Counted from the first letter of the stretch, positions 31,511 to 41,955 are shown. The stretch: DNA of 64,000 nt from Lachnospira sp. UBA3790 (GCA_002369135.1 DFEY01000003.1:518338-582337), one strand, 5' to 3'. Program-made: numbers and translations. Notes: generated from the sequence alone by a model not told the origin.

Positions 31511-34204
31511 TTAATCCAATCTATTCTTTAATCTTTGTTGTAATTCATTCAAATAGTTAAGTCCTTCTAATGGTGTCATCTCTCCAAGATTTAAATTCTC
31601 AATCTCAGAAATAATTTCATCTTCAGTTAGCATGTCTGAGAAAGTCATCTGAGTTTGAGTCTCAGCTACTTTGAAGATGTCTTCGCCTTTTTGAGTATTA
31701 AGAGCAATGTCTTTTGCATTTTGTGCTATATCCGCATTTGCTAATTGCTGCACTAATATTTTTGCTCTATCCAAAACTGGCTCAGGTACTCCAGCTAACT
31801 TCGCAACTTGAATACCGTAACTTTTATCTGCACCACCCTTGATTATCTTTCTTAGGAAGACAATATCGTCGCCTTGTTCTTTGACGGAAATACAAAGGTT
31901 CTTAACACCATCCAAAGTTCCTTCTAACTCAGTTAATTCATGATAGTGTGTTGCAAACAATGTCTTTGCACCTAATATTTTTTTATCACTAATATATTCA
32001 GCCACAGACCAAGCAATACTTAGTCCGTCAAATGTACTAGTACCTCTTCCAATCTCATCTAGGATGATCAAGCTGTCCTTTGTGGCATTTCTCAATATGT
32101 TTGCCACTTCTGTCATCTCAACCATAAATGTACTTTGACCGCTAGCTAAATCATCAGAAGCACCTACACGAGTAAAAATCTTATCGCATATAGAAATGTC
32201 TGCTGAAGCGGCTGGTACAAAGGAACCAATCTGTGCCATAAGAACTATCAAAGCAGTTTGTCTCATATATGTAGATTTACCAGCCATATTTGGTCCAGTG
32301 ATAATGGCAAATCTATTATCATCTTCATCTAGGTGAGTATTATTTGTGACAAACATATTCTCTGGCATCATCTTTTCAACTACAGGATGTCTGCCATCGA
32401 TAATATCCACTTTTCCAGATTCATTGATAGATGGTCTAACATACCCATTTCTCTCAGCAACATATGCAAGTGATGCGAATACATCAATCTTTGCAATAGC
32501 TTTTGCTGTAGATTGAATTCTTGAAATTTGATTGTAAATTTCATCTCTAATCTCAGAGAAAATATTATATTCGAGCGAGAATAATTTGTCTTCAGCGCCC
32601 ACAATAATATCTTCTAATTCTTTTAGTTTGTCTGTAGTGTATCTCTCTGCATTTGCAAGAGTTTGTTTTCTAATATAGTGCTCTGGAACTTTATCTTTAA
32701 AAGAGTTTGATACTTCCAAGTAATATCCAAACACTTTGTTGTACTTAATCTTAAGCTTAGTAATTCCAGTCTCTTCTTTTTCTTTTGCTTCTAACTCAGC
32801 TAACCACTGTTTACCTTCAGTCTTAGCATTTCTTAGTTTATCAACTTCTTCGTTGAAGTCTTCTTTGATAATTCCACCTTCTCTAATGCTAATAGGCGGA
32901 TCGTCATTTATAGACTTATCGATTAATTCAGCTATATCGGATAAAGGATCAAGTGTATTAAAAATCTCTCTAAATAATGGAGACTCAAAATCTTTAATTA
33001 CATTTTTAATATGCGGAATCATTTCTAATGATGTCTTAAAAGCAATCAAATCTCTTGGGTTTGCAGACTTATATGAAATCTTACTTAAAAGTCTTTCCAA
33101 GTCATAAATTGGTGATAGATATTCTCTTAACTCATCTCGTGTAATTAGAGAATTATTTAGTTCTTCTATCACTTCTTGTCTTGCAATAATTTCATCTTTT
33201 GAAATAAGTGGTTGTTCAATATAACTTCTCAAAGTTCTAGCACCCATTGCAGTCTTTGTTTTATCAAGCACCCAAAGTAGCGAGCCACGTTTCTGTTTAT
33301 CACGCATTGTCTCGCATAGTTCTAAGTTTCTTCTAGTCGATGTATCAAGCATCATAAATGTGTTTGAAGTATATGGTTTTAAATTTGTTATATGTTCAAG
33401 ACTTGTCATCTGTGTCTCAAACAAATATCTAAGAAGCGAACCTGCAGCTAATATATAAACTTTCGAATCTGTAATTCCAAGTCCACTTAAGGATGAAACT
33501 TTAAAATGATCTTTCAATGTGTTATTACAAGTGTCCTCGTCAAAGTACCAATCTTCTAATTCAAAAATTGAAACTCCCATTCTGTTTTTAAGTTCATCCA
33601 CATTAAAAGGATTCATACCTTGAGCTATGAAAGCTTGATTACATACAATTTCTGTTGGGGTGAATGTATATATTTCATCCAATACATCTCTCTCAGAATT
33701 AGCTTCAGTCACATAGTAATCACCAGTTGTTACATCACAAATAGAAACACCATACATATCGCCAATATAAACAATCGACATAATGTAATTGTTCTTTCCC
33801 TCATCTAAAGATGCGGAATCTAAATTGGTACCTGGTGTTACTATTCTTACAACTTCTCTTTTTACCAAACCTTTGGCTTGGGCAGGATCCTCGGTCTGCT
33901 CAACAATACAAACTTTGTAACCCTTAGAGACAAGTTTATTAATATACGAATCAACCGCATGATGTGGAACGCCACACATTGGGGCTCTCTCATCCAAACC
34001 ACAATTCTTACCCGTCAAAGTAATTTCCATTTCCTTTGAACCGGTAAGAGCGTCATCGAAAAACATTTCATAAAAATCGCCCAGTCTAAAGAACACAATA
34101 CAATCACTGTGTTCTTGTTTGATTTCTAGATATGATTTCATCATCGGTGTTAAGGAATCAAGTTGATTGTCCCAAACATCCTGCATTAACTTTGGTAAGC
34201 TCAA
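31511..34204 (-). CDS. mutS: DNA mismatch repair protein MutS
   Basis: An 897-residue protein. The N-terminal mismatch-binding domain has FFRLGDFYEMF (Phe-x-Glu). Connector, lever and clamp domains follow. The C-terminal ABC-type ATPase has Walker A GPNMAGKSTYMRQ, STFMVEM, and DEIGRGTSTFDG. The length fits MutS1. It overlaps miaB by 4 bases (ATGA), giving translational coupling of repair and tRNA-modification genes. Confidence 0.97.
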   Translation of the reverse strand: MSLPKLMQDVWDNQLDSLTPMMKSYLEIKQEHSDCIVFFRLGDFYEMFFDDALTGSKEMEITLTGKNCGLDERAPMCGVPHHAVDSYINKLVSKGYKVCIVEQTEDPAQAKGLVKREVVRIVTPGTNLDSASLDEGKNNYIMSIVYIGDMYGVSICDVTTGDYYVTEANSERDVLDEIYTFTPTEIVCNQAFIAQGMNPFNVDELKNRMGVSIFELEDWYFDEDTCNNTLKDHFKVSSLSGLGITDSKVYILAAGSLLRYLFETQMTSLEHITNLKPYTSNTFMMLDTSTRRNLELCETMRDKQKRGSLLWVLDKTKTAMGARTLRSYIEQPLISKDEIIARQEVIEELNNSLITRDELREYLSPIYDLERLLSKISYKSANPRDLIAFKTSLEMIPHIKNVIKDFESPLFREIFNTLDPLSDIAELIDKSINDDPPISIREGGIIKEDFNEEVDKLRNAKTEGKQWLAELEAKEKEETGITKLKIKYNKVFGYYLEVSNSFKDKVPEHYIRKQTLANAERYTTDKLKELEDIIVGAEDKLFSLEYNIFSEIRDEIYNQISRIQSTAKAIAKIDVFASLAYVAERNGYVRPSINESGKVDIIDGRHPVVEKMMPENMFVTNNTHLDEDDNRFAIITGPNMAGKSTYMRQTALIVLMAQIGSFVPAASADISICDKIFTRVGASDDLASGQSTFMVEMTEVANILRNATKDSLIILDEIGRGTSTFDGLSIAWSVAEYISDKKILGAKTLFATHYHELTELEGTLDGVKNLCISVKEQGDDIVFLRKIIKGGADKSYGIQVAKLAGVPEPVLDRAKILVQQLANADIAQNAKDIALNTQKGEDIFKVAETQTQMTFSDMLTEDEIISEIENLNLGEMTPLEGLNYLNELQQRLKNRLD

Positions 34205-35607
34205 TTTACAATCTCTCCCATATAGTAAAAGCCTTTGGCTTCATTTAGTTTTACATTTTGAATTGTTCCAATAAGTGATTCATCACCTGGAACATGAACA
34301 ACTGTATTGTTGCTTAATCTGCCTGAGACATAGTTATCTAACTTTTCATTCTTCTCTTCGATTAGAACTTCTACAGTTTCCCCTATTTTTTCATTAATCT
34401 TTTCATTCGAAATCTGATTAACTACTTTTAACAATCTATTAAATCTATCTTTAATAACAGATTCTTCTACTTGGTTTGGCATCTCAGCCGCTGGTGTTCC
34501 TGTACGCTTTGAATAAATAAAAGTAAATACAGAATCAAATCTACATTCTTGTATCAATTCCAAAGTGTCTTGAAAGTCATCTTCTGTCTCTCCAGGGAAA
34601 CCAACAATAATGTCAGTTGATAGTCCGATATCGGGAACTGACTCTCGAAGTTTCTCAACTATTTCTAAATAGTCTTCTCTAGTGTAGTGTCTATTCATCT
34701 CTTTTAAGATTCGATTGCTTCCAGACTGCATCGGCAAATGAAATTGCTTACAAATCTTTTCTGATGAATGCATAGTCTCAATTAACTCATCAGATAAATC
34801 CTTCGGATGCGAAGTCATAAATCTAATTCGTTTTAATCCATCAACTTTAGTAACTCTTCTTAAAAGTTCAGCAAACGAAATAGGTTCATCCAATGTCTTT
34901 CCGTAAGAGTTAACATTTTGGCCAAGAAGCATTACTTCAACTACACCTTCGCTTACAAGTTTTTCAACTTCTTTGACGATGTCTTTAGGCTTCCTACTAC
35001 GTTCCCTTCCTCTTACATACGGCACGATACAGTAACTGCAAAAGTTATTGCATCCAAACATTATATTTACACCAGATTTGAAAGAATATTTTCTTTTAGT
35101 TGGAAGGTCCTCCACAATCTTATCGGTGCCTTCTAAAATCTCTTCCACCTTATGATCTTTGCTAAGTCGCTCATACATAATTTCAGCAAAGTTATATAAG
35201 TTATGAGTACCAAAGATCAAATCAATAAACCTGTAGCTTTTGTTTAATTTATCAACAACATGTTTTTCCTGCATCATACATCCGCAAAGACCAACTATCA
35301 TATCTGGATTCTTTTCTTTGATTTTAGATAGATAACCTAGTCTTCCATAGATTTTAAAATTAGCATTTTCTCTAACAGTACATGTGTTATATAAAACTAA
35401 ATCAGCATGTTCGTCATCAGTCTCCTCGTAACCCATTTCAGTCAAGATACCAACTAATTTCTCTGAATCTTTAAAATTCATTTGGCATCCAAATGTGACG
35501 ACACACGCTGTTAGTTTTCTCCCAAGATTATTCTCTTTTTGTTTAATTATTTCTCTACACTTATCTATGTAGAATAATTGCTTTTCTTCTTCAGTTTGAA
35601 ATTCCAT
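34201..35607 (-). CDS. miaB: tRNA-2-methylthio-N6-dimethylallyladenosine synthase MiaB
   Basis: A 468-residue radical SAM methylthiotransferase. UPF0004 domain cysteines are in FGCQMNFKDSE and onward, the radical SAM motif is FGCNNFCSYCIVPYVRG, and a TRAM domain lies at the end. It modifies A37 after MiaA. ATG 35607 is chosen over the TTG at 35625 because AGAGG lies just upstream and the TTG would sit inside the preceding gene's end. Confidence 0.96.
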   Translation of the reverse strand: MEFQTEEEKQLFYIDKCREIIKQKENNLGRKLTACVVTFGCQMNFKDSEKLVGILTEMGYEETDDEHADLVLYNTCTVRENANFKIYGRLGYLSKIKEKNPDMIVGLCGCMMQEKHVVDKLNKSYRFIDLIFGTHNLYNFAEIMYERLSKDHKVEEILEGTDKIVEDLPTKRKYSFKSGVNIMFGCNNFCSYCIVPYVRGRERSRKPKDIVKEVEKLVSEGVVEVMLLGQNVNSYGKTLDEPISFAELLRRVTKVDGLKRIRFMTSHPKDLSDELIETMHSSEKICKQFHLPMQSGSNRILKEMNRHYTREDYLEIVEKLRESVPDIGLSTDIIVGFPGETEDDFQDTLELIQECRFDSVFTFIYSKRTGTPAAEMPNQVEESVIKDRFNRLLKVVNQISNEKINEKIGETVEVLIEEKNEKLDNYVSGRLSNNTVVHVPGDESLIGTIQNVKLNEAKGFYYMGEIVN

Positions 35608-35614
35608 ATAACCT

Positions 35615-36142
35615 CTAATCGTCAAAAACTATTTCATCTAGCCTTTCGTCATGAGAAGTTGTTGGAATACTTTCTAGGACTTGGAATGAATAACAAATTC
35701 CGACAGAGTGAACTGAAACTTCTGATAAGAATTTGTCGTAAAATCCTCCACCATATCCTATTCTCATACAGTCCTGTGAGAAAGCCACGCCAGGAACTAA
35801 GATGATATCAGGCGCTGGTGCCTCTTCATTTGACTTTGGCTCTGGAATACTAAACTTTCCGATTTCAAAATCATCTTCAGATTCTGCTACACAAAACTTA
35901 ATCTTATCTCCAACAACCTTTGGGAAGGCCATAATTTTATTATTCTTTTTGCAGTCATCGTAAATCATGCGAAGCGATACTTCATTGTTAACTGCATAAT
36001 ACATATAAACAACCTTTGCAGATTTATACTCTGGAGTATTTATAATCTTTTGACAAATAATTCTACTCCTTGTTAAAATCTCCTGGTTGGTTAATTCAAG
36101 TCGCTCTTTTATAACCGCTTTTCTTAATGTCTCTTTATCCAT
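35615..36142 (-). CDS. 5-formyltetrahydrofolate cyclo-ligase
   Basis: A 175-residue enzyme of the 5-FTHF cyclo-ligase family, with LVPGVAFSQDCMRIGYGGGFYDKFL as the ATP/folate-binding core. It turns 5-formyl-THF into methenyl-THF. It sits between the unknown gene and miaB in the operon. Confidence 0.92.
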   Translation of the reverse strand: MDKETLRKAVIKERLELTNQEILTRSRIICQKIINTPEYKSAKVVYMYYAVNNEVSLRMIYDDCKKNNKIMAFPKVVGDKIKFCVAESEDDFEIGKFSIPEPKSNEEAPAPDIILVPGVAFSQDCMRIGYGGGFYDKFLSEVSVHSVGICYSFQVLESIPTTSHDERLDEIVFDD

Positions 36143-36151
36143 TTTGACTCC

Positions 36152-37333
36152 TTACTCTAGGAAAATATAAGTAGTTTCATCATTTGATGCTATAGCACCA
36201 ATATATATTCCGTTCTCTTGTAAAACTGCTTTCTTTCCTGGATATTTTATAATAGCAACACCAGTTTTCTCTTTGTTCCAAATATTCTTTTCTTTGAACG
36301 AAGCAACTACTGTAGTGTTGTTTATGTATTCAATGTTATATTCTGCGGGATAAGTATTTTCAACCTCATCCGTCATAAGATTTAAAAACTCTGTTCCATA
36401 TGATTTTTTCATAAGCATATAAGGAACATTATCTATTACAGTTGCATAATTAATAAGTGAATGCTTATGTGATGTTTTGTTAACACATGTATATGTTTCC
36501 TTTGTTTCTAGATCATAAAAGATTGTGTTTTCTTCGTCATCATCGTGATTGTATTTAGAGTAAACCAAATAGTTACCCTGAATCTTAGCTTTACCAATAG
36601 TTGAGTCAAAGAAACACTGATCAATATTGTTATAAACTACATTCTGTTGTTCAAGTTGCAAATCGCTTAAGAACTGCTGAATGTTAAGAGATACTATTGA
36701 TTCCACTGCGGCATCATCTTCAGTAACAACGCCTTGGTCAAAAACTGGATAGCCAGTCTTCATAATACAATCATTCTCACTGTATGGAATGATGTAATCA
36801 ATTCCGTTATCCACAAGATTTTGGTTATGAATGACTATCTGTTTATTTTTAACAAAGTTAAATACTATTTGAGAAAATTTGTGGAATCCGTACTTTTCAG
36901 GATCAGCTTCAGATACCTTAGGTAAGGCTCTTTGAATGATAAGATTCTGATCATCTAATACAAATATTTTAATCTGCTTGTGATTTGGATAGAGATTAAT
37001 ATCATCACGAAGAGTAATAATTTTTCCAAATGTATGATCTGTAATATTGTATCTAATTATGTTGAAAACATACCCACCATCCACATCTTTGTCATATTCT
37101 GTAAAATATATGAAATCTGAATGATGAACACAATTTGTAATCTCAAAAATATCCACTTTATCAGAATGTGGAGCTACTTCTTTTCTAACATTTTCTTCCA
37201 AAAAATAAAGGTAGTAACGTACCTTTGGAATGTTCTCAAAAGGACCTGCCTCATACTCTTTTTCAAGTATAATATCATCCTTCAAATGAACCGCATTAAA
37301 GTATTCAAATTGTGCTAAAAATCGAATATTCAT
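36152..37333 (-). CDS. uncharacterised 393-residue protein, first gene of the miaB-mutSL operon
   Basis: I do not recognise this protein. It has no signal peptide, membrane segment or nucleotide-binding motif. It is rich in aromatic and acidic residues and has alternating hydrophobic strands with repeats such as VRYYLYFLEE, IFVLDDQNLIIQ, YLVYSKYNHDD and NTIFYDLETKETY, a pattern seen in beta-propeller-like folds. That reading is tentative. Its own promoter precedes it and the next gene starts 9 bases after its stop, so it is expressed together with folate, tRNA and mismatch repair genes. No codon-use oddity is obvious. Confidence 0.6.
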   Translation of the reverse strand: MNIRFLAQFEYFNAVHLKDDIILEKEYEAGPFENIPKVRYYLYFLEENVRKEVAPHSDKVDIFEITNCVHHSDFIYFTEYDKDVDGGYVFNIIRYNITDHTFGKIITLRDDINLYPNHKQIKIFVLDDQNLIIQRALPKVSEADPEKYGFHKFSQIVFNFVKNKQIVIHNQNLVDNGIDYIIPYSENDCIMKTGYPVFDQGVVTEDDAAVESIVSLNIQQFLSDLQLEQQNVVYNNIDQCFFDSTIGKAKIQGNYLVYSKYNHDDDEENTIFYDLETKETYTCVNKTSHKHSLINYATVIDNVPYMLMKKSYGTEFLNLMTDEVENTYPAEYNIEYINNTTVVASFKEKNIWNKEKTGVAIIKYPGKKAVLQENGIYIGAIASNDETTYIFLE

Positions 37334-37364
37334 AACAGTCTCCCGTCTCGTTTCTCAATAGTAT

Positions 37365-37393
37365 ATTTTACTATATTTTCATATCATTGTCAT
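37365..37393 (-). promoter_or_regulatory. promoter for the unknown gene-fau-miaB-mutSL-miaA operon
   Basis: - strand ATGACA (37393-37388), a 17-base spacer, TAAAAT (37370-37365). Good agreement with sigma-A consensus. Confidence 0.65.
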
Positions 37394-37406
37394 TAGCGAT
37401 AACGCC

Positions 37407-38972
37407 TTAAAATGGCTTATATTTCTCAATTATTTTCTCAAAAACTCTAATTCCATCGACAGCAGAGGAAACTATACCACCAGCATATCCTGCACCCTCT
37501 CCAGCAGGGTAAATACCGCTTATATTGGACTGTAAATTATCATTTCTGACTATTCTAACTGGCGAAGAAGTTCTACTCTCTACAGCCGATAAAACGACAT
37601 CGTCATCGTCAAAGCCATCAATAATATTTCCAAAATAATTTATACCTTCAATAATGGCATCAATTATATCTGCCGGTAAAACATTAGATAAATTAGATAG
37701 TTTGTATTCCCCTTTAGTATTTGGAGTTATAGCTCCCAGTCCAGTCGTCTCAACACCTTGTTTTAAATCAATTAGTTTCTGTACTGGAATTTTGCCTGTA
37801 CCTTCTTCATAAGCATTTGATTCAATCTTTCTTTGAAAATCTAATCCAGCCAACGGACCAGACCCATTAAAATCATCAGGTGTAACTGAACAAACAATCG
37901 CGCTGTTTGCATTCTCCCCATCTCGTTCGCTGTAACTCATTCCATTCACAACTAGTCTATTATCTTCAGAGGAAGAATTCACAACATAGCCTCCTGGACA
38001 CATACAGAACGAATAAATAGTTCTTCCTGAGTCACTGTGATAAACAAGTTTATAGGGCGCCGCACCTAGTCTGTTATCCTCAAAACCATATTGATTTTTA
38101 TTAATGTCTTTTTGTTTATGTTCAATCCTAAATCCAACTGCAAACGGTTTCGCCTCAATGTCAAATCCATTTGAAGTTAACATTTCAAATGTATCTCTAG
38201 CAGCATTTCCAACTGCAAGAACTACTATATCTGCTTCAAAAGTTATGTCTTCTGTCTTTACACTAATCACATCATCTTTTGTAATATCTATGACCTTTGT
38301 ATCAAAGAAAAACTGACCACCATGTGCTTCTATATCTTCTCTCATGTGTCTAACAAGTTCAGTTAAAACATCTGTTCCCATATGAGGTTTAAAATCATAT
38401 TTAATCTCTTCGTTTGCACCAAACTTAACAAAGGTATCTAAAACAAATTTAATTCTATTTCCTCTATCTTTGTTTCCAGTATTTAACTTACCATCTGAAA
38501 AAGTTCCAGCTCCGCCTTCGCCAAACTGCACATTCGATTCGAAATCCAAATCATTAGTTTCCCAAAACTTCTCAACAGACCTTACTCTGTCTTCAACTCT
38601 TCCACCACGCTCAATAATAATTGGTTTATAACCATTGATTGCAAGTAAGTATGAAGCAAACATTCCAGCTGGGCCAAAGCCAATAACAATCGGTCTTTTA
38701 CTTAAAGGCTCTTCACCTGTAATTTCGTACTTGTATGATGGCTTTTCGTTTAAAACAACAACTCCATCTTTAGACGCAATATCTTTATCTGTCTCGAAAC
38801 CAACAGTATATATTTTTTTAATGTCTGGTTTCTTTCTAGCATCAATTGAAAGTTTTATAATCTCAATATTCTTTGCATCTTTTAATCCAACTTTATCAAG
38901 AGCTTTCTTTATAGCATCTTCATTTGTGGAATCAATATTAAGTTTTATATTGCTAACCTTTATATAACTCAT
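37407..38972 (-). CDS. COG2509-type FAD-dependent dehydrogenase
   Basis: A 521-residue flavoprotein. A ~100-residue N-terminal domain (YIKVSNIKLNIDSTNEDAI) precedes the Rossmann FAD motif PIVIGFGPAGMFASYLLA, followed by NVQFGEGGAGTFSDGKLNTG and a C-terminal YPAGEGAGYAGGIVSSAVDG. The reaction is unknown. The start at 38972 gives a TAATG overlap with the upstream flavoprotein; the longer frame would overlap it by 61 bases. Confidence 0.85.
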   Translation of the reverse strand: MSYIKVSNIKLNIDSTNEDAIKKALDKVGLKDAKNIEIIKLSIDARKKPDIKKIYTVGFETDKDIASKDGVVVLNEKPSYKYEITGEEPLSKRPIVIGFGPAGMFASYLLAINGYKPIIIERGGRVEDRVRSVEKFWETNDLDFESNVQFGEGGAGTFSDGKLNTGNKDRGNRIKFVLDTFVKFGANEEIKYDFKPHMGTDVLTELVRHMREDIEAHGGQFFFDTKVIDITKDDVISVKTEDITFEADIVVLAVGNAARDTFEMLTSNGFDIEAKPFAVGFRIEHKQKDINKNQYGFEDNRLGAAPYKLVYHSDSGRTIYSFCMCPGGYVVNSSSEDNRLVVNGMSYSERDGENANSAIVCSVTPDDFNGSGPLAGLDFQRKIESNAYEEGTGKIPVQKLIDLKQGVETTGLGAITPNTKGEYKLSNLSNVLPADIIDAIIEGINYFGNIIDGFDDDDVVLSAVESRTSSPVRIVRNDNLQSNISGIYPAGEGAGYAGGIVSSAVDGIRVFEKIIEKYKPF

Positions 38973-40150
38973 TAATTTTTCCCTGCAATAAAACCTGTCG
39001 CCCATGCAAAATATAGATTGTATCCACCGCATTTACTATCGACATCAATCAATTCTCCGCATAAATATAAATTGTCATATCCATTAACTTTCATTGTTTT
39101 AGGATCTATACATTTAGTTGATACTCCGCCTTTTGTCACTTGAGCAAAATCGAAATCTCTTTTGCCCGAAATCTTAACAACATAGTCTTTGATTAAACTA
39201 ACTGCTTTTTCTAGCAAATCAGAAGAGACATCTGACTCTTTTTCAACGCACAGTTCTTCCACAATCAAAGCAGCTAACTTGTCATTTAATAAACTACAAA
39301 GTAAATTGTATATGCTCAAGTTATTTGTCGAGAGCAAAACATTTAAATCATTTATTAGGTCTTCTTTGTCAGTGTCGTTTACAAAGTCTATATGTACTTC
39401 ATTTCCAGGATTTACAAATCTAGAAATATTAAATACAGGAATTCCTGAAATACCATAGTCAGTGATTTGGATTTGACCGTATTCTGAAATTACTTCCTCA
39501 CCCATGTCAAATAATCTGACTTTTGCATTAACCCTCACGCCACTTGCTTTTGTAATATTAGAATCTGATATTAAGGCAGTTAGCGCTGGTTCTGGATCTC
39601 GCACTTCTAACCCTAAGTTTTGAATTGAAGACAAAATATTTTTTGGTGAATCTATATTTGTGTATGACAAACCGCCTGAAGCCACAATCAACTTTTCGCA
39701 CTCGTACACATATCCGCAATCGACAAAATATGTGTCATCTCTAAACTCAATGTTTTTCACTTCATTGTTTGTTTTAATCTTCACACCTAAAGATTCGGCA
39801 TGATTTCTAAGAGCATTTACTACTGTAGTTGCTTGCATACTGGCAGGATAAATATAACCATCTTCATCTTTTGTAATCACTCCAATTCGTTTAAAGAATG
39901 AGGTAAACTCATCAAAAGAAAAACTATCTAATACTTTCGAAACAAAGTCCAAATTATCAAAAGAATCATCATAATAATCACTTGCGTTTATATCTACATG
40001 TCCCATATTACAATGACCATTTCCAGTCATCAAAAGTTTTCTTCCAACCTTATTTTCTTTTTCAAGTAGAGTTACATCGTCACCTTTTTCTTTGGCGATG
40101 ATTGATGCTACTAATCCCGAAGCGCCTGCTCCAATAACAATTACATTCAT
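38972..40150 (-). CDS. HI0933/YhiN-family FAD-binding oxidoreductase
   Basis: A 392-residue BaiN/HI0933-type flavoprotein. The N-terminal MNVIVIGAGASGLVASIIAKEKG is the FAD dinucleotide motif; GRKLLMTGNGHCNMGH and KGGVSTKCIDPKTM (family hallmark) and LYLCGELIDVDSKCGGYNLYFAWATG follow. Family members are annotated as aminoacetone oxidase-like or BaiN; the true substrate is not clear. Transcribed with the next flavoprotein. Confidence 0.87.
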   Translation of the reverse strand: MNVIVIGAGASGLVASIIAKEKGDDVTLLEKENKVGRKLLMTGNGHCNMGHVDINASDYYDDSFDNLDFVSKVLDSFSFDEFTSFFKRIGVITKDEDGYIYPASMQATTVVNALRNHAESLGVKIKTNNEVKNIEFRDDTYFVDCGYVYECEKLIVASGGLSYTNIDSPKNILSSIQNLGLEVRDPEPALTALISDSNITKASGVRVNAKVRLFDMGEEVISEYGQIQITDYGISGIPVFNISRFVNPGNEVHIDFVNDTDKEDLINDLNVLLSTNNLSIYNLLCSLLNDKLAALIVEELCVEKESDVSSDLLEKAVSLIKDYVVKISGKRDFDFAQVTKGGVSTKCIDPKTMKVNGYDNLYLCGELIDVDSKCGGYNLYFAWATGFIAGKN

Positions 40151-40182
40151 AATATGCTCCTAATTGTTTATCCTTATATAGC

Positions 40183-40216
40183 AAAAAATACATGCTAGAT
40201 TTAGCACATATTTTTT
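40183..40216. terminator. terminator between murJ and the flavoprotein pair
   Basis: AAAAAATACATGCTA and TAGCACATATTTTTT form a stem with G-U pairs and a 4-base loop, with a T-tract on the - strand after murJ and also on the + side. Confidence 0.75.
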
Positions 40217-40220
40217 GACT

Positions 40221-41939
40221 TTATATTAACTTAACTTTCTTTAAGATTTTTACTAACGTTGTTCCTTTTGGCAAGTCTAAAATCTCTTCTTCAGAAATCG
40301 CTTTAATCTTAATGAGTAATACACCGTAAACCAAAACAGCAATTGCAATTGCGATAATAGTTGAAACAATATTGTTATTTGTAAACAATATCAGTAATGT
40401 GAATGTACCAAAGGCAGCAATACCCATAAACAATGCCGAAACAAATGGTTTAATAAATATGGCAACAAAGTCATGTTTGTAGTCCATATATTTTTTGATT
40501 GAAAATGCATTTAAAATACAAACTACCAAAGCAAATAATATATCACCAATCACTACACCAAATATGCTAAGTCTAAACACAATTATCAAAATTGGTAATA
40601 CTACCAAATGTATTCCAAGAGAAATAGCTGAGTTTTTAATTGGAATACTTAAATGATCAATACCCTGCAAAATCGCATTACTAATAGTCGATAACGAAAA
40701 CGCTACTACTGTAAATACACTGAATAGCATCATTATAAAAATTTCTACTTCGTCAGTATTTTCTACTCCAAATAGCAATTGATTAATTGGAAGTCCTAAT
40801 GCTGATAACCCAACACCACAAGGAAATGCCACTATCATCGAGAACTTAAATGCTTGATTTACTTTATTAGTTAACTCTTCTTTGTTCTTTGCCACATAAG
40901 ATCTAACTAATGATGGAACCATAGCCGTTGATAGAGCTGCAGCTATAGCAATAGGCATCGTAGTAAGCAGCCTATACTTTCCACTATATATTCCCCAATG
41001 TCCAGCTCTTTCAGATGTAGACATATCAAACATCTTGTGCATTATATTTTGGAATATTGGATTATCTAACAAGTTACTAATGTTATAGATAGTTGTGCTG
41101 AGAAGCACCGGTAATATGGTAAATGTTAGAATCTTTGTAATTCTTGGATACTTATCTAATGTATGTGTAGTATCCGATTGCATTTGAACTTTAAATTGTT
41201 TATTCTTTCGCCATAGAATTATCGCGATAACAATCAATGCAGCAATGGCGCCAAACAATGTTCCCATCGTTCCACCTTCTGCTCCATACGAAGCCTTTGA
41301 CGTGGCTATACCTTGAAAATATTTTGCGTATGCCACTTTATCTGTTTTAGGTGGCGCCAAATGAACAGCCTTATATGTTGTAATACCAACAACAGATAAT
41401 TCTATGGCAGCAAATACACTGACAAACGCATTAACTATCTGTTCAAAAATTTGAGATACAGCTGTTGGAACCATATTTCCCATACCTTGGAAATATCCTC
41501 TAAACACACCTAGCACGCAAACAACTGTAAGAGTTGGGGCCAACACTTTTAGTGCTAATGCCGATGGTGCACTCTTGTAAACTGATGTGGCTAACCAGTC
41601 CGCACCAAAAAATGCGAATAACCCAACAACAACGCCAAGTATTAGAGCAAAGATTAATGAACCTTTAAATACTCTATTGGCGTTTTTGTATTCTCTCTTT
41701 TCAAGTTTTTCCGAAACAATCTTGGATACAGCCAGTGGCATACTTTGTGATGATAACAACAACAAAACATTGTAAATATCAAATGCAGTTGAGTAATAAC
41801 CAATACCCTCATCGCCAAGAATTCTTGTTAGAGGAATTCTATATACTAATCCTATCACTCTAACAAGAATACCTGCGATTGCTAATATGCTACCTTGTAT
41901 CACAAAACTGTTTTTGTTAAAACGTTTGCTTTGTGACAT
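40221..41939 (-). CDS. MurJ/SpoVB-type lipid flippase (MATE/MOP superfamily)
   Basis: A 572-residue membrane protein with about 14 hydrophobic segments and motifs of the polysaccharide-transport/MviN family (ILAIAGILVRVIGLVYRIPLTRILGDEGIGYYSTAFDIYNVL). It probably flips lipid-linked peptidoglycan precursors or another polysaccharide. SpoVB/YtgP-type and MurJ cannot be separated reliably from sequence alone. It is the last gene of the phoH-ybeY operon, and a terminator follows. Confidence 0.82.
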   Translation of the reverse strand: MSQSKRFNKNSFVIQGSILAIAGILVRVIGLVYRIPLTRILGDEGIGYYSTAFDIYNVLLLLSSQSMPLAVSKIVSEKLEKREYKNANRVFKGSLIFALILGVVVGLFAFFGADWLATSVYKSAPSALALKVLAPTLTVVCVLGVFRGYFQGMGNMVPTAVSQIFEQIVNAFVSVFAAIELSVVGITTYKAVHLAPPKTDKVAYAKYFQGIATSKASYGAEGGTMGTLFGAIAALIVIAIILWRKNKQFKVQMQSDTTHTLDKYPRITKILTFTILPVLLSTTIYNISNLLDNPIFQNIMHKMFDMSTSERAGHWGIYSGKYRLLTTMPIAIAAALSTAMVPSLVRSYVAKNKEELTNKVNQAFKFSMIVAFPCGVGLSALGLPINQLLFGVENTDEVEIFIMMLFSVFTVVAFSLSTISNAILQGIDHLSIPIKNSAISLGIHLVVLPILIIVFRLSIFGVVIGDILFALVVCILNAFSIKKYMDYKHDFVAIFIKPFVSALFMGIAAFGTFTLLILFTNNNIVSTIIAIAIAVLVYGVLLIKIKAISEEEILDLPKGTTLVKILKKVKLI

Positions 41940-41955
41940 TTATAAACCTCTTAGC

